Part shown: positions 22,842 through 31,504 of the stretch, piece by piece | Layout of the letters: each line of letters begins with the position of its first letter | Numbering within the stretch: position 1 is the stretch's first letter | Notes under the pieces: model-generated | Seen by the model: only the letters and a program-made list of their open reading frames with translations | What the model was told of the DNA's origin: nothing | Database searches by the model: none | Translations under genes and position numbers: made by a program | Assembly (NCBI RefSeq): GCF_023150065.1 | Contig: NZ_JAKLLN010000019.1 | Coordinates: 1-64,000 of the forward strand | DNA: 64,000 nucleotides | Source: Zoogloea sp. | Lineage (GTDB): Bacteria > Pseudomonadota > Gammaproteobacteria > Burkholderiales > Rhodocyclaceae | Direction of reading: 5' to 3'

Positions 22842-23882
22842 ATGAACACCTATTACACCCAGGCAATCCACGGCCCCTTCCAGACCATCAGCATCGGTCG
22901 GCTGGCGCTGGAGGAAGGCGGCGTTCTGGACGACTGCACCCTGGCCGTCGCCACCCATGGGCAGCTCAATGCCGCCCGGGACAATGCCATCCTGATTCCG
23001 ACCTGGTATTCGGGCACCAGCAAGATCATGGAGCAGGTCTATATCGGCCCCGGCCGGGCCCTCGACCCGAGCCGCTACTTCATCATCGTGGTCAATCAGA
23101 TCGGCAATGGGCTCTCCCTCTCGCCGAGCAATGCCCCGGCCCCGATCGCCGGCCCCAATTTTCCCCGCGTGCGCATCGGTGATGACGTCCGTGCCCAGCA
23201 CCGCCTGATCACCGAACATTTCGGCATCGAGCGGCTGGCCCTGGTGGTGGGCGGCTCGATGGGTGCCCAGCAGACCTACGAATGGGCCGTGCGCTACCCG
23301 GACATGGTCGAACGGGCCGCCCCGATTGCCGGCACCGCGCGCAACACCGAGCACGACTTCATCTTTGCCGACACCCTGATGGAGGCCATCACCACCGACC
23401 CGGGCTTCCGCGAAGGTGCCTATGGCGATCCGGCCGAGGTGGCCGCAGGGCTGCGCCGCCACGCCAGACTGTGGACCGTGATGGGCTGGAGCACCGAGTT
23501 CTTCCGCGGTGGCCGCCACCGGGTGCTGGGCTTCGAGAACATGGACGCCTTCGTCGATCAGTTCATGACGGGCTACTTTGGCCCCATGGACCCGAACAAC
23601 CTGCTACGCATGGCCTGGAAGTGGCAGCGGGGTGACGTGAGCCGCCACACCGGTGGCGACCTGGCCCAGGCCCTGGGGCGCATCAAGGCCCGGACCTTCG
23701 TGATGCCCATCAGCCATGACATGTTCTTCCCGCCCAGCGACTGCCTGGCCGAGCAGCAGCTGATCCCTGGCAGTGAATTCCGCCCCATCACCAGCATCGA
23801 CGGGCACCTCGCCCTGTTTGGCACCGATGCCAACGCGGTGGCCGAGGTGGACGCCAACCTCCGGGCCCTGCTCGGCAGCTAG
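22842..23882 (+). CDS. alpha/beta hydrolase of the MetX (homoserine acetyltransferase-like) fold
   Basis: 346 residues, with CGGAGGAGAC upstream. Homoserine acetyltransferase-type architecture is visible: nucleophile in VGGSMGAQQTYEWAVRYP near residue 131, Asp in PISHDMFFPP near 298 and His in SIDGHLALFG near 327. Bona fide MetX acyltransferases share the fold, but the context (after a monooxygenase and a dehydrogenase) favours an esterase or lactonase that opens the ester product. It ends just before a rho-independent terminator. Confidence 0.85.
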   Translation: MNTYYTQAIHGPFQTISIGRLALEEGGVLDDCTLAVATHGQLNAARDNAILIPTWYSGTSKIMEQVYIGPGRALDPSRYFIIVVNQIGNGLSLSPSNAPAPIAGPNFPRVRIGDDVRAQHRLITEHFGIERLALVVGGSMGAQQTYEWAVRYPDMVERAAPIAGTARNTEHDFIFADTLMEAITTDPGFREGAYGDPAEVAAGLRRHARLWTVMGWSTEFFRGGRHRVLGFENMDAFVDQFMTGYFGPMDPNNLLRMAWKWQRGDVSRHTGGDLAQALGRIKARTFVMPISHDMFFPPSDCLAEQQLIPGSEFRPITSIDGHLALFGTDANAVAEVDANLRALLGS

Positions 23883-23942
23883 CCCCCTCCGGAAGAGGGT
23901 GGCAGCCTCACCCCCGGGCGGGGCATGTCATCCAGCTTCCTT

Positions 23943-23980
23943 CCCGGGCGCATCAGTGCCAGCTGATGCGCCCTTTTTTT
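23943..23980 (+). terminator. rho-independent terminator after the monooxygenase operon
   Basis: The hairpin GGGCGCATCA (23946-23955) / TGATGCGCCC (23964-23973) with an 8-base loop is followed by seven T. It ends the plus-strand operon and overlaps the stop region of the converging AraC gene. Confidence 0.85.
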
Positions 23981-24867
23981 CAGCTCTGCCCTTCCTTGCG
24001 CAGACGGGCCGGGGTGGTACCCATGCGCCCGCGCATCATCCGGGTCAGGTGCGCCTGGTCGGCAAAGCCGCACATGGCAGCCACCTCCTTGATGGCCTGC
24101 GCCCCGGACGACAACAGGCGGACCGCCCGTTCCAGACGACGCCGGGTGACGTAATCGTAAGGCGACATGCCCGTGCTGGCCCGGAAATGCCGCGAGAAGG
24201 TCCACACCCCCAAGCCCACGGTATCCGCCATCTGCTCGATGCTGACGCCCTCATGGAGATGCGTATCCAGGTACTCGTCCAGGCGACGCAGGCGACTCGG
24301 AGAAAGGGGGCCAGCAGGTACGTCGTCTCGGAAATCGATGCGCGCGTACTTGCGGAAAAGATGCACGGCCAGCTGTATCGCCAGGGACTCCGCATAGAGG
24401 CTGCCCCCCATGCCCCGAAACTCCGCCTCGGCGGCGATGGCATCGACAATCCCGGTCACCACCGGATCCTGGGCCTGCAGCACATCATGCAGGCGCACCT
24501 CGGAGACCGGCCGATCGGTGATGTCCCTGGCCACCCGGGCCATGAGGGCCTCGGAGAGGTAGGTGTGGGTGACGTTGATGCACTCCGTCCAGTGCCAGTG
24601 CGACTGCTCGGACCGGGTAAGGAGGGAGAAATCCCCCGGTGTGCAGCGCTTGCGCGTCCAGCGCCCCTCAACCCGGCGGTCCATCGGGGTCTGGCCGCTG
24701 CGGTACCGCACCACCATGTAGTGGTCCATTGCGGGGATCGGCACATCGAGCCCGGTGTAGAGATAGGCCCGGTGCCCCACATCCTTCCAGCCCAGCCCGT
24801 CGCTGGCGGAGACGATCTGCCCTGGCACCCAGGTAGGCAGATCGCGCGGTGTAATCAGCGTAGGCAT
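23980..24867 (-). CDS. AraC-family transcriptional regulator
   Basis: 295 residues. The C-terminal AraC HTH pair spans about 190-290 (VSIEQMADTVGLGVWTFSRHFRASTGMSPYDYVTRRRLERAVRLL, then IKEVAAMCGFADQAHLTRMMRGRMGTTPARLRK). The N-terminal sensor part is cupin-like (CTPGDFSLLTRSEQSHWHW). It converges on the hydrolase gene, so the catabolic island is bracketed by two different AraC proteins. The upstream 100 bases to 24970 are AT-rich and probably hold its promoter. Confidence 0.9.
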   Translation of the reverse strand: MPTLITPRDLPTWVPGQIVSASDGLGWKDVGHRAYLYTGLDVPIPAMDHYMVVRYRSGQTPMDRRVEGRWTRKRCTPGDFSLLTRSEQSHWHWTECINVTHTYLSEALMARVARDITDRPVSEVRLHDVLQAQDPVVTGIVDAIAAEAEFRGMGGSLYAESLAIQLAVHLFRKYARIDFRDDVPAGPLSPSRLRRLDEYLDTHLHEGVSIEQMADTVGLGVWTFSRHFRASTGMSPYDYVTRRRLERAVRLLSSGAQAIKEVAAMCGFADQAHLTRMMRGRMGTTPARLRKEGQS

Positions 24868-24970
24868 CGGGCACCTCGTCTGGAGCAGGAAGCGCGTTGA
24901 ACAGACCGTACCAAAATCGACGGACGCCTAGAATACAAGAATCTCCGTATAGGTTAATAAATTTATCTGA

Positions 24971-25807
24971 TCAATTTTCATCACGCCCACGGGCTGGCGG
25001 GCTGGATGCAGCCGTACCCGGTGACACCTGCCGCTGCACATGAAGCACGTAATCCCCCAGCCGTGAGGACACGCTCGTCACGACCACCGCGTCGCCCTTA
25101 TTGAGGGCAGCCCACTGGGCCTCCGGCAGGCAGATGCGCCATCGGGAAAACATGCCCTCGGTATCCAGCTCGATCCGGGTCTTGCAGCCTCCAAGGCGAC
25201 TGGAGCCCCCTTTATCGAAAACCCGCGCCTGAAAAGTACGCGCATCGCCCAACTGATAGGCGGGCCAGGCCGGCAGCACGGCGGCAAACAACAGATAGTG
25301 CATGAAGACCCATAGCGGAAACCCGAGCACATGGAGATGGGCACGCCGATCCGCCATGACGTCGTTTCCCCAGATCCAGCGGGTGATGACAAACGACACG
25401 AACACCGCTGCACCCAGCCCCCCCATGGCCACTTCAGTGGTCGGAAAGAAATTCACCCTGAGCGAGAGAACCCCCATGGCAGCCACACCCAAAAGCCAGG
25501 TCACCAAGACAGGATTGCTCTTCGGGCCGGCGCTGTCAGTTGCTGCCGCTTCGACAGGCAGCGCGCGGGCAAGCAATGCCACCGCAAGAATGAAAATGCC
25601 GGCACCGGCCAGGGGGCTTGGTGCAAAGCTGGCCAGTGTCCCGACGAAAGCAGGTAGCAGCATTTGCCGAGGGCCTGGCGTGCCCAGGCGCAGGGGTGTG
25701 CCACAGGACCGGCAGGCAAAGTTGCGCCCCGGACGGGTACTCAACTTTCGCCACAGGCTGATGGCCCTGCGGTCGCAGGCAGGGCAGGCAGGACCGTGCG
25801 GGTTCAA
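24971..25807 (-). CDS. membrane protein with N-terminal zinc ribbon
   Basis: 278 residues. CPAC at 8-11 and CRSC at 32-35 form a zinc ribbon. Several hydrophobic segments follow: about 48-65 (LLPAFVGTLASFAPS), 66-85, 103-120 and 130-150, plus 170-190 (VFMHYLLFAAVLPAW). The C-terminal about 80 residues are soluble (KTRIELDTEGMFSRWRICLPEAQWAAL). No named family is recognised. The start fits; two prolines and Cys follow directly (MNPHGPACPAC). Confidence 0.7.
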   Translation of the reverse strand: MNPHGPACPACDRRAISLWRKLSTRPGRNFACRSCGTPLRLGTPGPRQMLLPAFVGTLASFAPSPLAGAGIFILAVALLARALPVEAAATDSAGPKSNPVLVTWLLGVAAMGVLSLRVNFFPTTEVAMGGLGAAVFVSFVITRWIWGNDVMADRRAHLHVLGFPLWVFMHYLLFAAVLPAWPAYQLGDARTFQARVFDKGGSSRLGGCKTRIELDTEGMFSRWRICLPEAQWAALNKGDAVVVTSVSSRLGDYVLHVQRQVSPGTAASSPPARGRDEN

Positions 25808-25851
25808 TGGCGACGCCTCAGATCACAGGAAAGGCCGGGATTGATCCGAGC

Positions 25852-26886
25852 TCAGCCCGTTGCAGCCCCCGCGGCCTTGAAATACGCATCCAGCCGCGCG
25901 ATCCACCCGGCTTTCTCGGCATCGGTGGCGAAGCTGGCTTCGAAGCTGTTGCGGGCAATGCGGTACCAGGTGGCGGTGTTGAAGTGGAAGGCGGCCTGGA
26001 CGGCGCGGAGGTTGTCGTTGAGGTAGCCGCCAAAGTAGGCCGGGTCGTCGCTGTTGAGGGTGACCTTGGCACCCGCTGCCAGCAGCCGGGGCAGGCTGTG
26101 GTCGCTCATCTTTTCGAACACGCACAGACGGGTGTTGGACAGAGGGCAGACGGTGAGGGGGATGCCGTCACGGGCCAGGCGGGCAAGCACGGCGGGGTCG
26201 TCGGTGGCGCGCACGCCGTGGTCGATGCGTACCGCGCCGAGGAGGTCGAGGGCTTCGGTGATGTATTCGGGCGGGCCTTCCTCGCCGGCGTGGGCCACCA
26301 CCGGCTTGCCGAGGGCACGGCAGCGGGCGAACAGGCGGGCGAATTTGGACGGCGGGTGACCTTGCTCGGAGGAATCCAGGCCGAAGCCGTGGATGCGGGC
26401 GAGCCAGGGCTCGGCCTCGTCCAGGCAGGCCAGGCATTCGTCCTCGCTGAGGTGGCGCAGGAAGCACAGGATCAGCCGGCCGGAGATGCCGTAGCGCGCA
26501 CGCCCCTCCGCGAGGCCGTCCTCCAGGCCTTCCAGCACGGTGGTGAAGGGGATGCCGCGGGCGGTGTGGGTCTGCGGGTCGAAGAAGACTTCGACGTGGA
26601 TCACCTTGTCGGCGGCGGCGCGCTTGAGGTAGGCCAGCATCAGGTCATAGAAGTCTTCCCGGGTGCGCAACACGTCGGCGCAGGCGTAGTACAGGTCGAG
26701 AAAACTCTGCAGGCTGTCGAAGGCATACGCGGCGCGCAGGGCGGCCTCGTCGGGGTAAGGCAGGGTGATGCCGTTGCGGCGGGCCAGGGAGAAGGCCAGG
26801 TCGGGCTCCAGGGTGCCTTCGATATGCACGTGGAGTTCGGCCTTGGGCATGCCGAGGGCGATGTCGAGGGGGTCGGGTGCGGTCAT
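25852..26886 (-). CDS. adenosine deaminase family protein, probable adenine deaminase
   Basis: 344 residues from MTAPDPLDIAL. The metal-dependent TIM-barrel motifs are intact: MPKAELHVHIEGTLEP near 15-30 (two Zn His), FFDPQTHT near 105, the general HAGEEGPP near 205, RIDHGVRA near 230 and LNSDDPAYFGGY near 285. SLEDF-type segments (LQSFLDLYYACADVLRTREDFYDL) resemble the prokaryotic adenine deaminases of this family more than true adenosine deaminases. That distinction is recalled, not proved. It converts adenine to hypoxanthine, feeding XdhABC encoded nearby. It lies 103 bases after the BMP gene on the same strand, with a terminator between. Confidence 0.85.
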   Translation of the reverse strand: MTAPDPLDIALGMPKAELHVHIEGTLEPDLAFSLARRNGITLPYPDEAALRAAYAFDSLQSFLDLYYACADVLRTREDFYDLMLAYLKRAAADKVIHVEVFFDPQTHTARGIPFTTVLEGLEDGLAEGRARYGISGRLILCFLRHLSEDECLACLDEAEPWLARIHGFGLDSSEQGHPPSKFARLFARCRALGKPVVAHAGEEGPPEYITEALDLLGAVRIDHGVRATDDPAVLARLARDGIPLTVCPLSNTRLCVFEKMSDHSLPRLLAAGAKVTLNSDDPAYFGGYLNDNLRAVQAAFHFNTATWYRIARNSFEASFATDAEKAGWIARLDAYFKAAGAATG

Positions 26887-26933
26887 GATGTCTCCCGGTG
26901 GGCTGCGGAATACCCGCATCTTAGATGCCAAAT

Positions 26934-26963
26934 AAAAAGGGCGCAGCCGAAGCCGCGCCCAAG
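26934..26963 (-). terminator. rho-independent terminator of the BMP binding-protein gene
   Basis: On the minus strand GGGCGCGGC-TTCG-GCTGCGCCC (about 26939-26960) forms a hairpin followed by TTTTTATTT. It separates the BMP gene from the deaminase gene. Confidence 0.85.
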
Positions 26964-26989
26964 TGCCACTTCGCGAGGAGAAACAGGGC

Positions 26990-28069
26990 CTACTTGGGAA
27001 TGGCGCCTTCGACGCCTTCCACGTAGAAATTCATCTTGCGCAGCTCCGGGTCGCCCATGGTCTTGGCGGCGGCCAGCACTTCCTTGCCGTCCTGGGCCTT
27101 CAGCGGGCCGGTAAAGGGGTGCAGCTTGCCCGCCTTGATGGCGTCGCGGCGCTCTTCGGCGAGCTTCTTCACGTCGGCCGGCACCGCGGGGCCGAAGGAT
27201 TCGATGTTCACCGCACCTTCCTTCACACCCCACCAGATGTCACCGGTCTTCCAGGTGCCGTCGAGGGCTTCGCCGACGAGCTTGTTGTAGATCACCCCCC
27301 AGTGCAGCACCGACGCGGCCAGGTGGGCCTTGCCGCCGAACTTGCTCATGTCCGAATCCCAGCCGAAGGCCAGCACACCTTTCTCCTGGGCCGCCTGCAC
27401 CACGGCGGGCGAGTCGGTGTTCTGCATCAGCACGTCGGAGCCCTGGGCGATCAGGGTCAGGGCGGCTTCGCGCTCCTTGCCCGGGTCGAACCAGCTGTTC
27501 ACCCAGATGGCGCGGGTGGTGGCCTTGGGATTGACGCTGCGGGCGCCCAGGGTGAAGGCGTTGATGTTGCGGATGACTTCGGGAATGGGGATGGACGCCA
27601 CCACGCCGAGCTTGCCGCTCTTGCTCATCTTGCCGGCCACCACGCCCAGCATGTAGGCACCCTCGTAGGTGCGCACGTCATACACGCCCAGGTTGGGGGC
27701 CGTCTTGTAGCCGGTGGCGTGCATGAACTTGGTATTGGGGAAGGCCTTGGCCACCTTGACCTGCTGGTTCATGTAGCCGAAGGAGGTGGCGAAGATCATC
27801 TTGTAGCCCTGCTGGGCCAGGTCGCGGAAGACGCGCTCGGCATCCGCGGTTTCGGGCACGTTCTCGACGAAGGTGGTCTTCACCTTGTCGCCAAAGGTGG
27901 CCTCCACCGCCTTGCGGCCCTGGTCGTGGGCGTAGGTCCAGCCATGGTCTCCGGTGGGGCCGATGTACACAAAGCCGATCTTGGCGGGGTCGGCCGCCAC
28001 CGCCTGGGTGGCGAGCCCCAGGGTCACCAGGCCGGCGACGGCGGCGGTCTTGAATCGGGACAGGGACAT
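26990..28069 (-). CDS. BMP-family ABC transporter substrate-binding protein (purine/nucleoside type)
   Basis: 359 residues from MSLSRFKTAAVAG; GGAG lies 6 bases upstream, so this start is preferred over the ATG four codons earlier. The signal peptide ends in VAA-DPAKIG; there is no lipobox, so the protein is probably free in the periplasm. The Med/PnrA/BMP-type fold is clear (KIGFVYIGPTGDHGWTYAHDQGRKAVE, VRTYEGAYMLGVVAGKMS, GWDSDMSKFGGKAHLAASVLHW). It probably binds a purine or nucleoside for the ABC transporter encoded at 36346-39956, though the genes are separated. Confidence 0.88.
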   Translation of the reverse strand: MSLSRFKTAAVAGLVTLGLATQAVAADPAKIGFVYIGPTGDHGWTYAHDQGRKAVEATFGDKVKTTFVENVPETADAERVFRDLAQQGYKMIFATSFGYMNQQVKVAKAFPNTKFMHATGYKTAPNLGVYDVRTYEGAYMLGVVAGKMSKSGKLGVVASIPIPEVIRNINAFTLGARSVNPKATTRAIWVNSWFDPGKEREAALTLIAQGSDVLMQNTDSPAVVQAAQEKGVLAFGWDSDMSKFGGKAHLAASVLHWGVIYNKLVGEALDGTWKTGDIWWGVKEGAVNIESFGPAVPADVKKLAEERRDAIKAGKLHPFTGPLKAQDGKEVLAAAKTMGDPELRKMNFYVEGVEGAIPK

Positions 28070-28229
28070 GGGGTTCTCCATGGTTCATGGGTTGAAGTTC
28101 GTGGCCCCACTGTAGCGGCAAGCTCCGCCGCAACCCATCCCGGTTCCGTTATGAACGGTATATGGTTCAAGGCACAAACCCGGTCCGGCCCTGCCCCGAT
28201 AATCCCGCATCCTCCATCAAGGCATCGCC

Positions 28230-28736
28230 ATGACCGCACTGAACCCCCGGGACGACCACTTCCTGCGCCACGCCATCGCCCTCTCCCGCCAGGTGCGGGA
28301 CCAGGGCAAGCACCCCTTCGCCGCCCTGGTGGTGGATGCCGACGGGCACATCGTCGCCGAGGCGGGCAATAACTCCCTGCCGCCGGAGGGCGACCCCACC
28401 CGCCACGCCGAGCTGGTGGCCGCCGCCCTTGCCGCCCGCCACCTGCCGCCCGAGGTGCTGGCCGGGGCCACCCTCTACAGCAGCGCCGAGCCCTGCGCCA
28501 TGTGCGCCGGGGCCATCTACTGGTGCGGCATCGGGCGGGTGGTGTATGCCCTGTCGGAGCACGCCCTGCTGGGCCTCACCGGCGCCCACCCGGAAAACCC
28601 CACCTTCGCCCTGCCCTGCCGGGAGGTGTTTGCCCGGGGCCAGCGCCCCATCGAGGTAATCGGCCCGCTGCTCGAAGCCGAAGCCGCCGCCGTCCATGCC
28701 GGCTTCTGGACGCCACACAGCGGACTTGCCGAGTAG
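28230..28736 (+). CDS. nucleobase/nucleoside deaminase (guanine deaminase-like, CDA fold)
   Basis: 168 residues. The cytidine-deaminase-fold zinc site is complete: HAE at 64-66 (RHAELVAA) and PCAMC at 93-97, with HPFAALVVD near 32. The C-terminal HAGFW region and overall length resemble the GuaD branch of the fold, which converts guanine to xanthine. It is divergent from the BMP gene and 50 bases before the FabMG-like gene. It would be a second, unrelated guanine deaminase in this locus (see 41724-43040). Whether it prefers guanine or another base cannot be told. Confidence 0.85.
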   Translation: MTALNPRDDHFLRHAIALSRQVRDQGKHPFAALVVDADGHIVAEAGNNSLPPEGDPTRHAELVAAALAARHLPPEVLAGATLYSSAEPCAMCAGAIYWCGIGRVVYALSEHALLGLTGAHPENPTFALPCREVFARGQRPIEVIGPLLEAEAAAVHAGFWTPHSGLAE

Positions 28737-28786
28737 AATCGCGGCTTCCATTTTTGCCTGGCAGGCTCGTCCCTGCGCCCTCCCCT

Positions 28787-30103
28787 ATGACCAGCCTGAC
28801 CTCCGTGACTCAACTCCCGCAGACCAACATCTTCCGCAAGGGCGACGTTTTCGTGCTGTTCGGCGAACTCTTCGGGCGGGGCTACGCCAGCGGCCTCGTC
28901 CATGAAGCACGCGAGGCGGGCATGGAGATCATCGGCATCACCGTGGGCCGGCGCGACGAGAACAACGCCCTGCGCCCCCTCGACGACGAAGAGCTGGCCG
29001 CCGCCGAAGCCGGGCTGGGTGGCACCATCATCAACGTGCCGCTGATGGCCGGCTTCGACCTCGACGCCCCCGCCGGCGAGCCCACCCCCACCGACCTGCT
29101 CGGCGCCCTGACCCTCAAGACCTGGACCGAAGACAAGCTCGACTGGGCGCACATCGAGAAATGCCGCCAGATCGGCATCCAGCGCTTCAAGGACGCCGTG
29201 GCCCAGGTGATGGCCCGGCTGGAAGGCATGATCGCCGACGGCCGCAACGTCTACTTTGCCCACACCATGGCCGGCGGCATCCCCAAGGCCAAGGTCTTCC
29301 TGGCCATCGCCAACCGCGTCTACAAGGGCAAGGGCGAGCGCTTCCTGTCCTCCCAGGCGCTGCTCGACAGCGACCTGGGCAAGCTGATCCTGCAGAACTT
29401 CGACGAAGTCTCGGCCAACAGCTTCCAGTACCTCATCGAAGGCAGCGCCGCCCTGCGCCAGCGCATCGAGGCCAGCGGCGGCCAGGTGCGCTACTCGGCC
29501 TACGGCTACCACGGCACCGAGATCCTCATCGACGGCCGCTACCAGTGGCAGACCTACACCAGCTACACCCAGGGCAAGGCCAAGATGCGCCTCGAAGACA
29601 TCGCCCGGGACGCCTGGGCCAAGGGCATCAAGGCCACGGTGTACAACTGCCCCGAGATCCGCACCAACTCGTCCGACATCTTCGTCGGCGTGGAGCTGCC
29701 GCTGATCTCCCTGCTGTATGCCCTCAAGAAAGAGAATGGCGGCGCCTGGGCCGACGCCCAGTGGCAGGCCTGCAACGCCCTGCTGGCCGACGGTCACACC
29801 CTGGAAGAAGTGCTGGCCAAGGTGGACGCCTTCCATGGCAGCGAGGTGATGCAGGGCTTCCGCGACTTCCCCGCCTGGCCGATGCCCAACAGCCAGGCCC
29901 TGGCCGACCTGATGATCGGCACCTCCGACGACATCGTGCAGATGCACACCGACCGCAAGGCCCTCATCACCGACCTGCTCAGCAGCCTGGTGCTCGAAGC
30001 CACCGGCCCGCTGATGCTGCGCGAAACCTCCGCCCCGGCCGGCCCGGTGCTGTGGCTCAACCACGACATCATCGCCCGCCAGCTCAACCAGCTCCACGCC
30101 TGA
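28787..30103 (+). CDS. enoyl-ACP reductase FabMG family protein
   Basis: 438 residues from MTSLTSVTQLPQTNIF. The whole chain resembles the family labelled FabMG (a triclosan-tolerant enoyl reductase found by metagenomics) as I recall it: FRKGDVFVLFGELFGRGYASGLVHEA, TVGRRDENNALRPL, HTMAGGIPKAKVF, YSAYGYHGTEILIDGRYQWQTYTSY, YNCPEIRTNSSDIF, LWLNHDIIA. A nucleotide-binding-like GRGYASG stretch lies near the N-terminus. Its neighbours are purine genes, which does not suggest fatty-acid synthesis, so the family label may not describe its true job. It may be co-transcribed with the deaminase. Confidence 0.75.
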   Translation: MTSLTSVTQLPQTNIFRKGDVFVLFGELFGRGYASGLVHEAREAGMEIIGITVGRRDENNALRPLDDEELAAAEAGLGGTIINVPLMAGFDLDAPAGEPTPTDLLGALTLKTWTEDKLDWAHIEKCRQIGIQRFKDAVAQVMARLEGMIADGRNVYFAHTMAGGIPKAKVFLAIANRVYKGKGERFLSSQALLDSDLGKLILQNFDEVSANSFQYLIEGSAALRQRIEASGGQVRYSAYGYHGTEILIDGRYQWQTYTSYTQGKAKMRLEDIARDAWAKGIKATVYNCPEIRTNSSDIFVGVELPLISLLYALKKENGGAWADAQWQACNALLADGHTLEEVLAKVDAFHGSEVMQGFRDFPAWPMPNSQALADLMIGTSDDIVQMHTDRKALITDLLSSLVLEATGPLMLRETSAPAGPVLWLNHDIIARQLNQLHA

Positions 30104-30136
30104 GCCTCACCCCGCCGGCCCCCCGGGGCCGGCCGC

Positions 30137-31327
30137 TCAGAACAGCTCCACCTCGGTGTTGCCGCGCCCGTCGTTGAGGGCCTGCATGACTTCGGCGAAC
30201 TGGGCGTCGAAATCGCCACCGCTGGCCAGGCGGTCGAGAACGCGCTGGACTGCCCGGTCCATGGTGGTGCTGATGGTGGCCTCCTGCTCATTGGAGGTGC
30301 CGAGCCAGGAATACGTCTTCTCGATGCCGTCCACCAGCTCCTGCAGGAGCAGGCGGGCGTCCATCAGCATGGCGCGGTTCTTGTCGCCCAGGGTGTTCAG
30401 GGCCGTCTCGGCGCCGCTCAGGGCCACCTGCAGCTGCTCGGCGCGCTTCTGCCCTTCCTGGCGGATGTCCACGTTGATGGCCAGGGCCTCGGCCGTTTCG
30501 GCCAGAATCACCAGGCTGTCGCGCAGGATGCCGGCCCGCTCCGCCTCGTCGGGCATGTCGGCGACGATGATCGACACCCGTTCGTAGTTGACCACCAGGC
30601 GGTGCTTGAACTGGAACAGGCGCCCCATCTCCGCAGCGTGCTCGAGGATGGACCACTCCAGCGGCGACGGCTCGCCCCGCTCGGTGATGGCCGTGGCACC
30701 GCCGTCGTGGGCAATCAGCACGCAGCAGCTCAGCCCCAGGTCACGGGTGGCCGCCAGCAGCTGCCCGGCCAGGGAAGGGTGATCCTGGCAGACGATGCTC
30801 GAGCGCATGAAGTTGAGCAGGATGCCGTTCTGGCTGGCATTCGACAGAAAGCCCATGGCCATCTTCTGCAGGGCTTCCTTCTCCTTGGCCAGGGACGCTG
30901 CCGTCCGGTACTGGCGGATGGCCACCGACACCTTGCGCAGAAAGATATCGCCATTCACCGGCTTGGTGATGAGATCACTGCCGCCTGCTTCGTAGGCCTT
31001 CAGGTGCTCTTCGAGGGACTGGCGGGCGGTGACGAAGAGGATCGGAATGCTGGTCCATTCGCGCAGACGGCGGCAGGTCTCGTAGCCGTCCAGGCCCGGC
31101 ATGCCCACGTCGAGCACCACCAGGTCGGGTAGCTGGACCTTGCACAGTTCGATCGCCTCCTCCCCCGACTCGGCGGTCAGCACATCGAAGCGCCGGGCCA
31201 GCAGGCTACGGTGGGTGGCCCGGGCCAGCCGGTCATCGTCCACCACCAGCACCCGCCCGGTGAGTCCGCCATCCTCATCCGCAGATTCTTCCTGATCGCT
31301 CCGGTGCCTCAACGCGTACCTCAACAT
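30137..31327 (-). CDS. response regulator with C-terminal helical effector of unknown type
   Basis: 396 residues. The receiver domain spans about 22-140: VLVVDDDRLA, phosphoacceptor Asp in LVVLDVGMPG near 74, LFVTA near 97 and ITKPVN near 118. After it comes a PAS/GAF-like region (about 165-285) and a long helical tail (about 290-396; RQEGQKRAEQLQVALSGAETALNTLGDKNRAML). There is no DNA-binding or GGDEF domain. The rest probably mediates protein contacts, perhaps with the CheZ-like or coiled-coil character of the tail. It is divergent from xdhA by 177 bases. No partner kinase is adjacent. Confidence 0.82.
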   Translation of the reverse strand: MLRYALRHRSDQEESADEDGGLTGRVLVVDDDRLARATHRSLLARRFDVLTAESGEEAIELCKVQLPDLVVLDVGMPGLDGYETCRRLREWTSIPILFVTARQSLEEHLKAYEAGGSDLITKPVNGDIFLRKVSVAIRQYRTAASLAKEKEALQKMAMGFLSNASQNGILLNFMRSSIVCQDHPSLAGQLLAATRDLGLSCCVLIAHDGGATAITERGEPSPLEWSILEHAAEMGRLFQFKHRLVVNYERVSIIVADMPDEAERAGILRDSLVILAETAEALAINVDIRQEGQKRAEQLQVALSGAETALNTLGDKNRAMLMDARLLLQELVDGIEKTYSWLGTSNEQEATISTTMDRAVQRVLDRLASGGDFDAQFAEVMQALNDGRGNTEVELF

Positions 31328-31504
31328 GCCTGTTATTCCTTGCTCTTCTGGACAGGCGACATTATTTCACGTTCGGGCGGCGGGGCTGGGCGGCGCTCAT
31401 ATGGCGTTCCGGATACCCCTTATATGCCCCGGCAGGCAGCGGGCGGCCACGCCATGTGTTAACTTGAAATCATCCCGTCACGCTGGCAGCAACGAGCCCG
31501 AACC

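Noticed and set aside
28517-30097. Long minus-strand frame opposite the FabMG-like gene
   Set aside because: It is a mirror of the FabMG-like coding sequence with no motif of its own.
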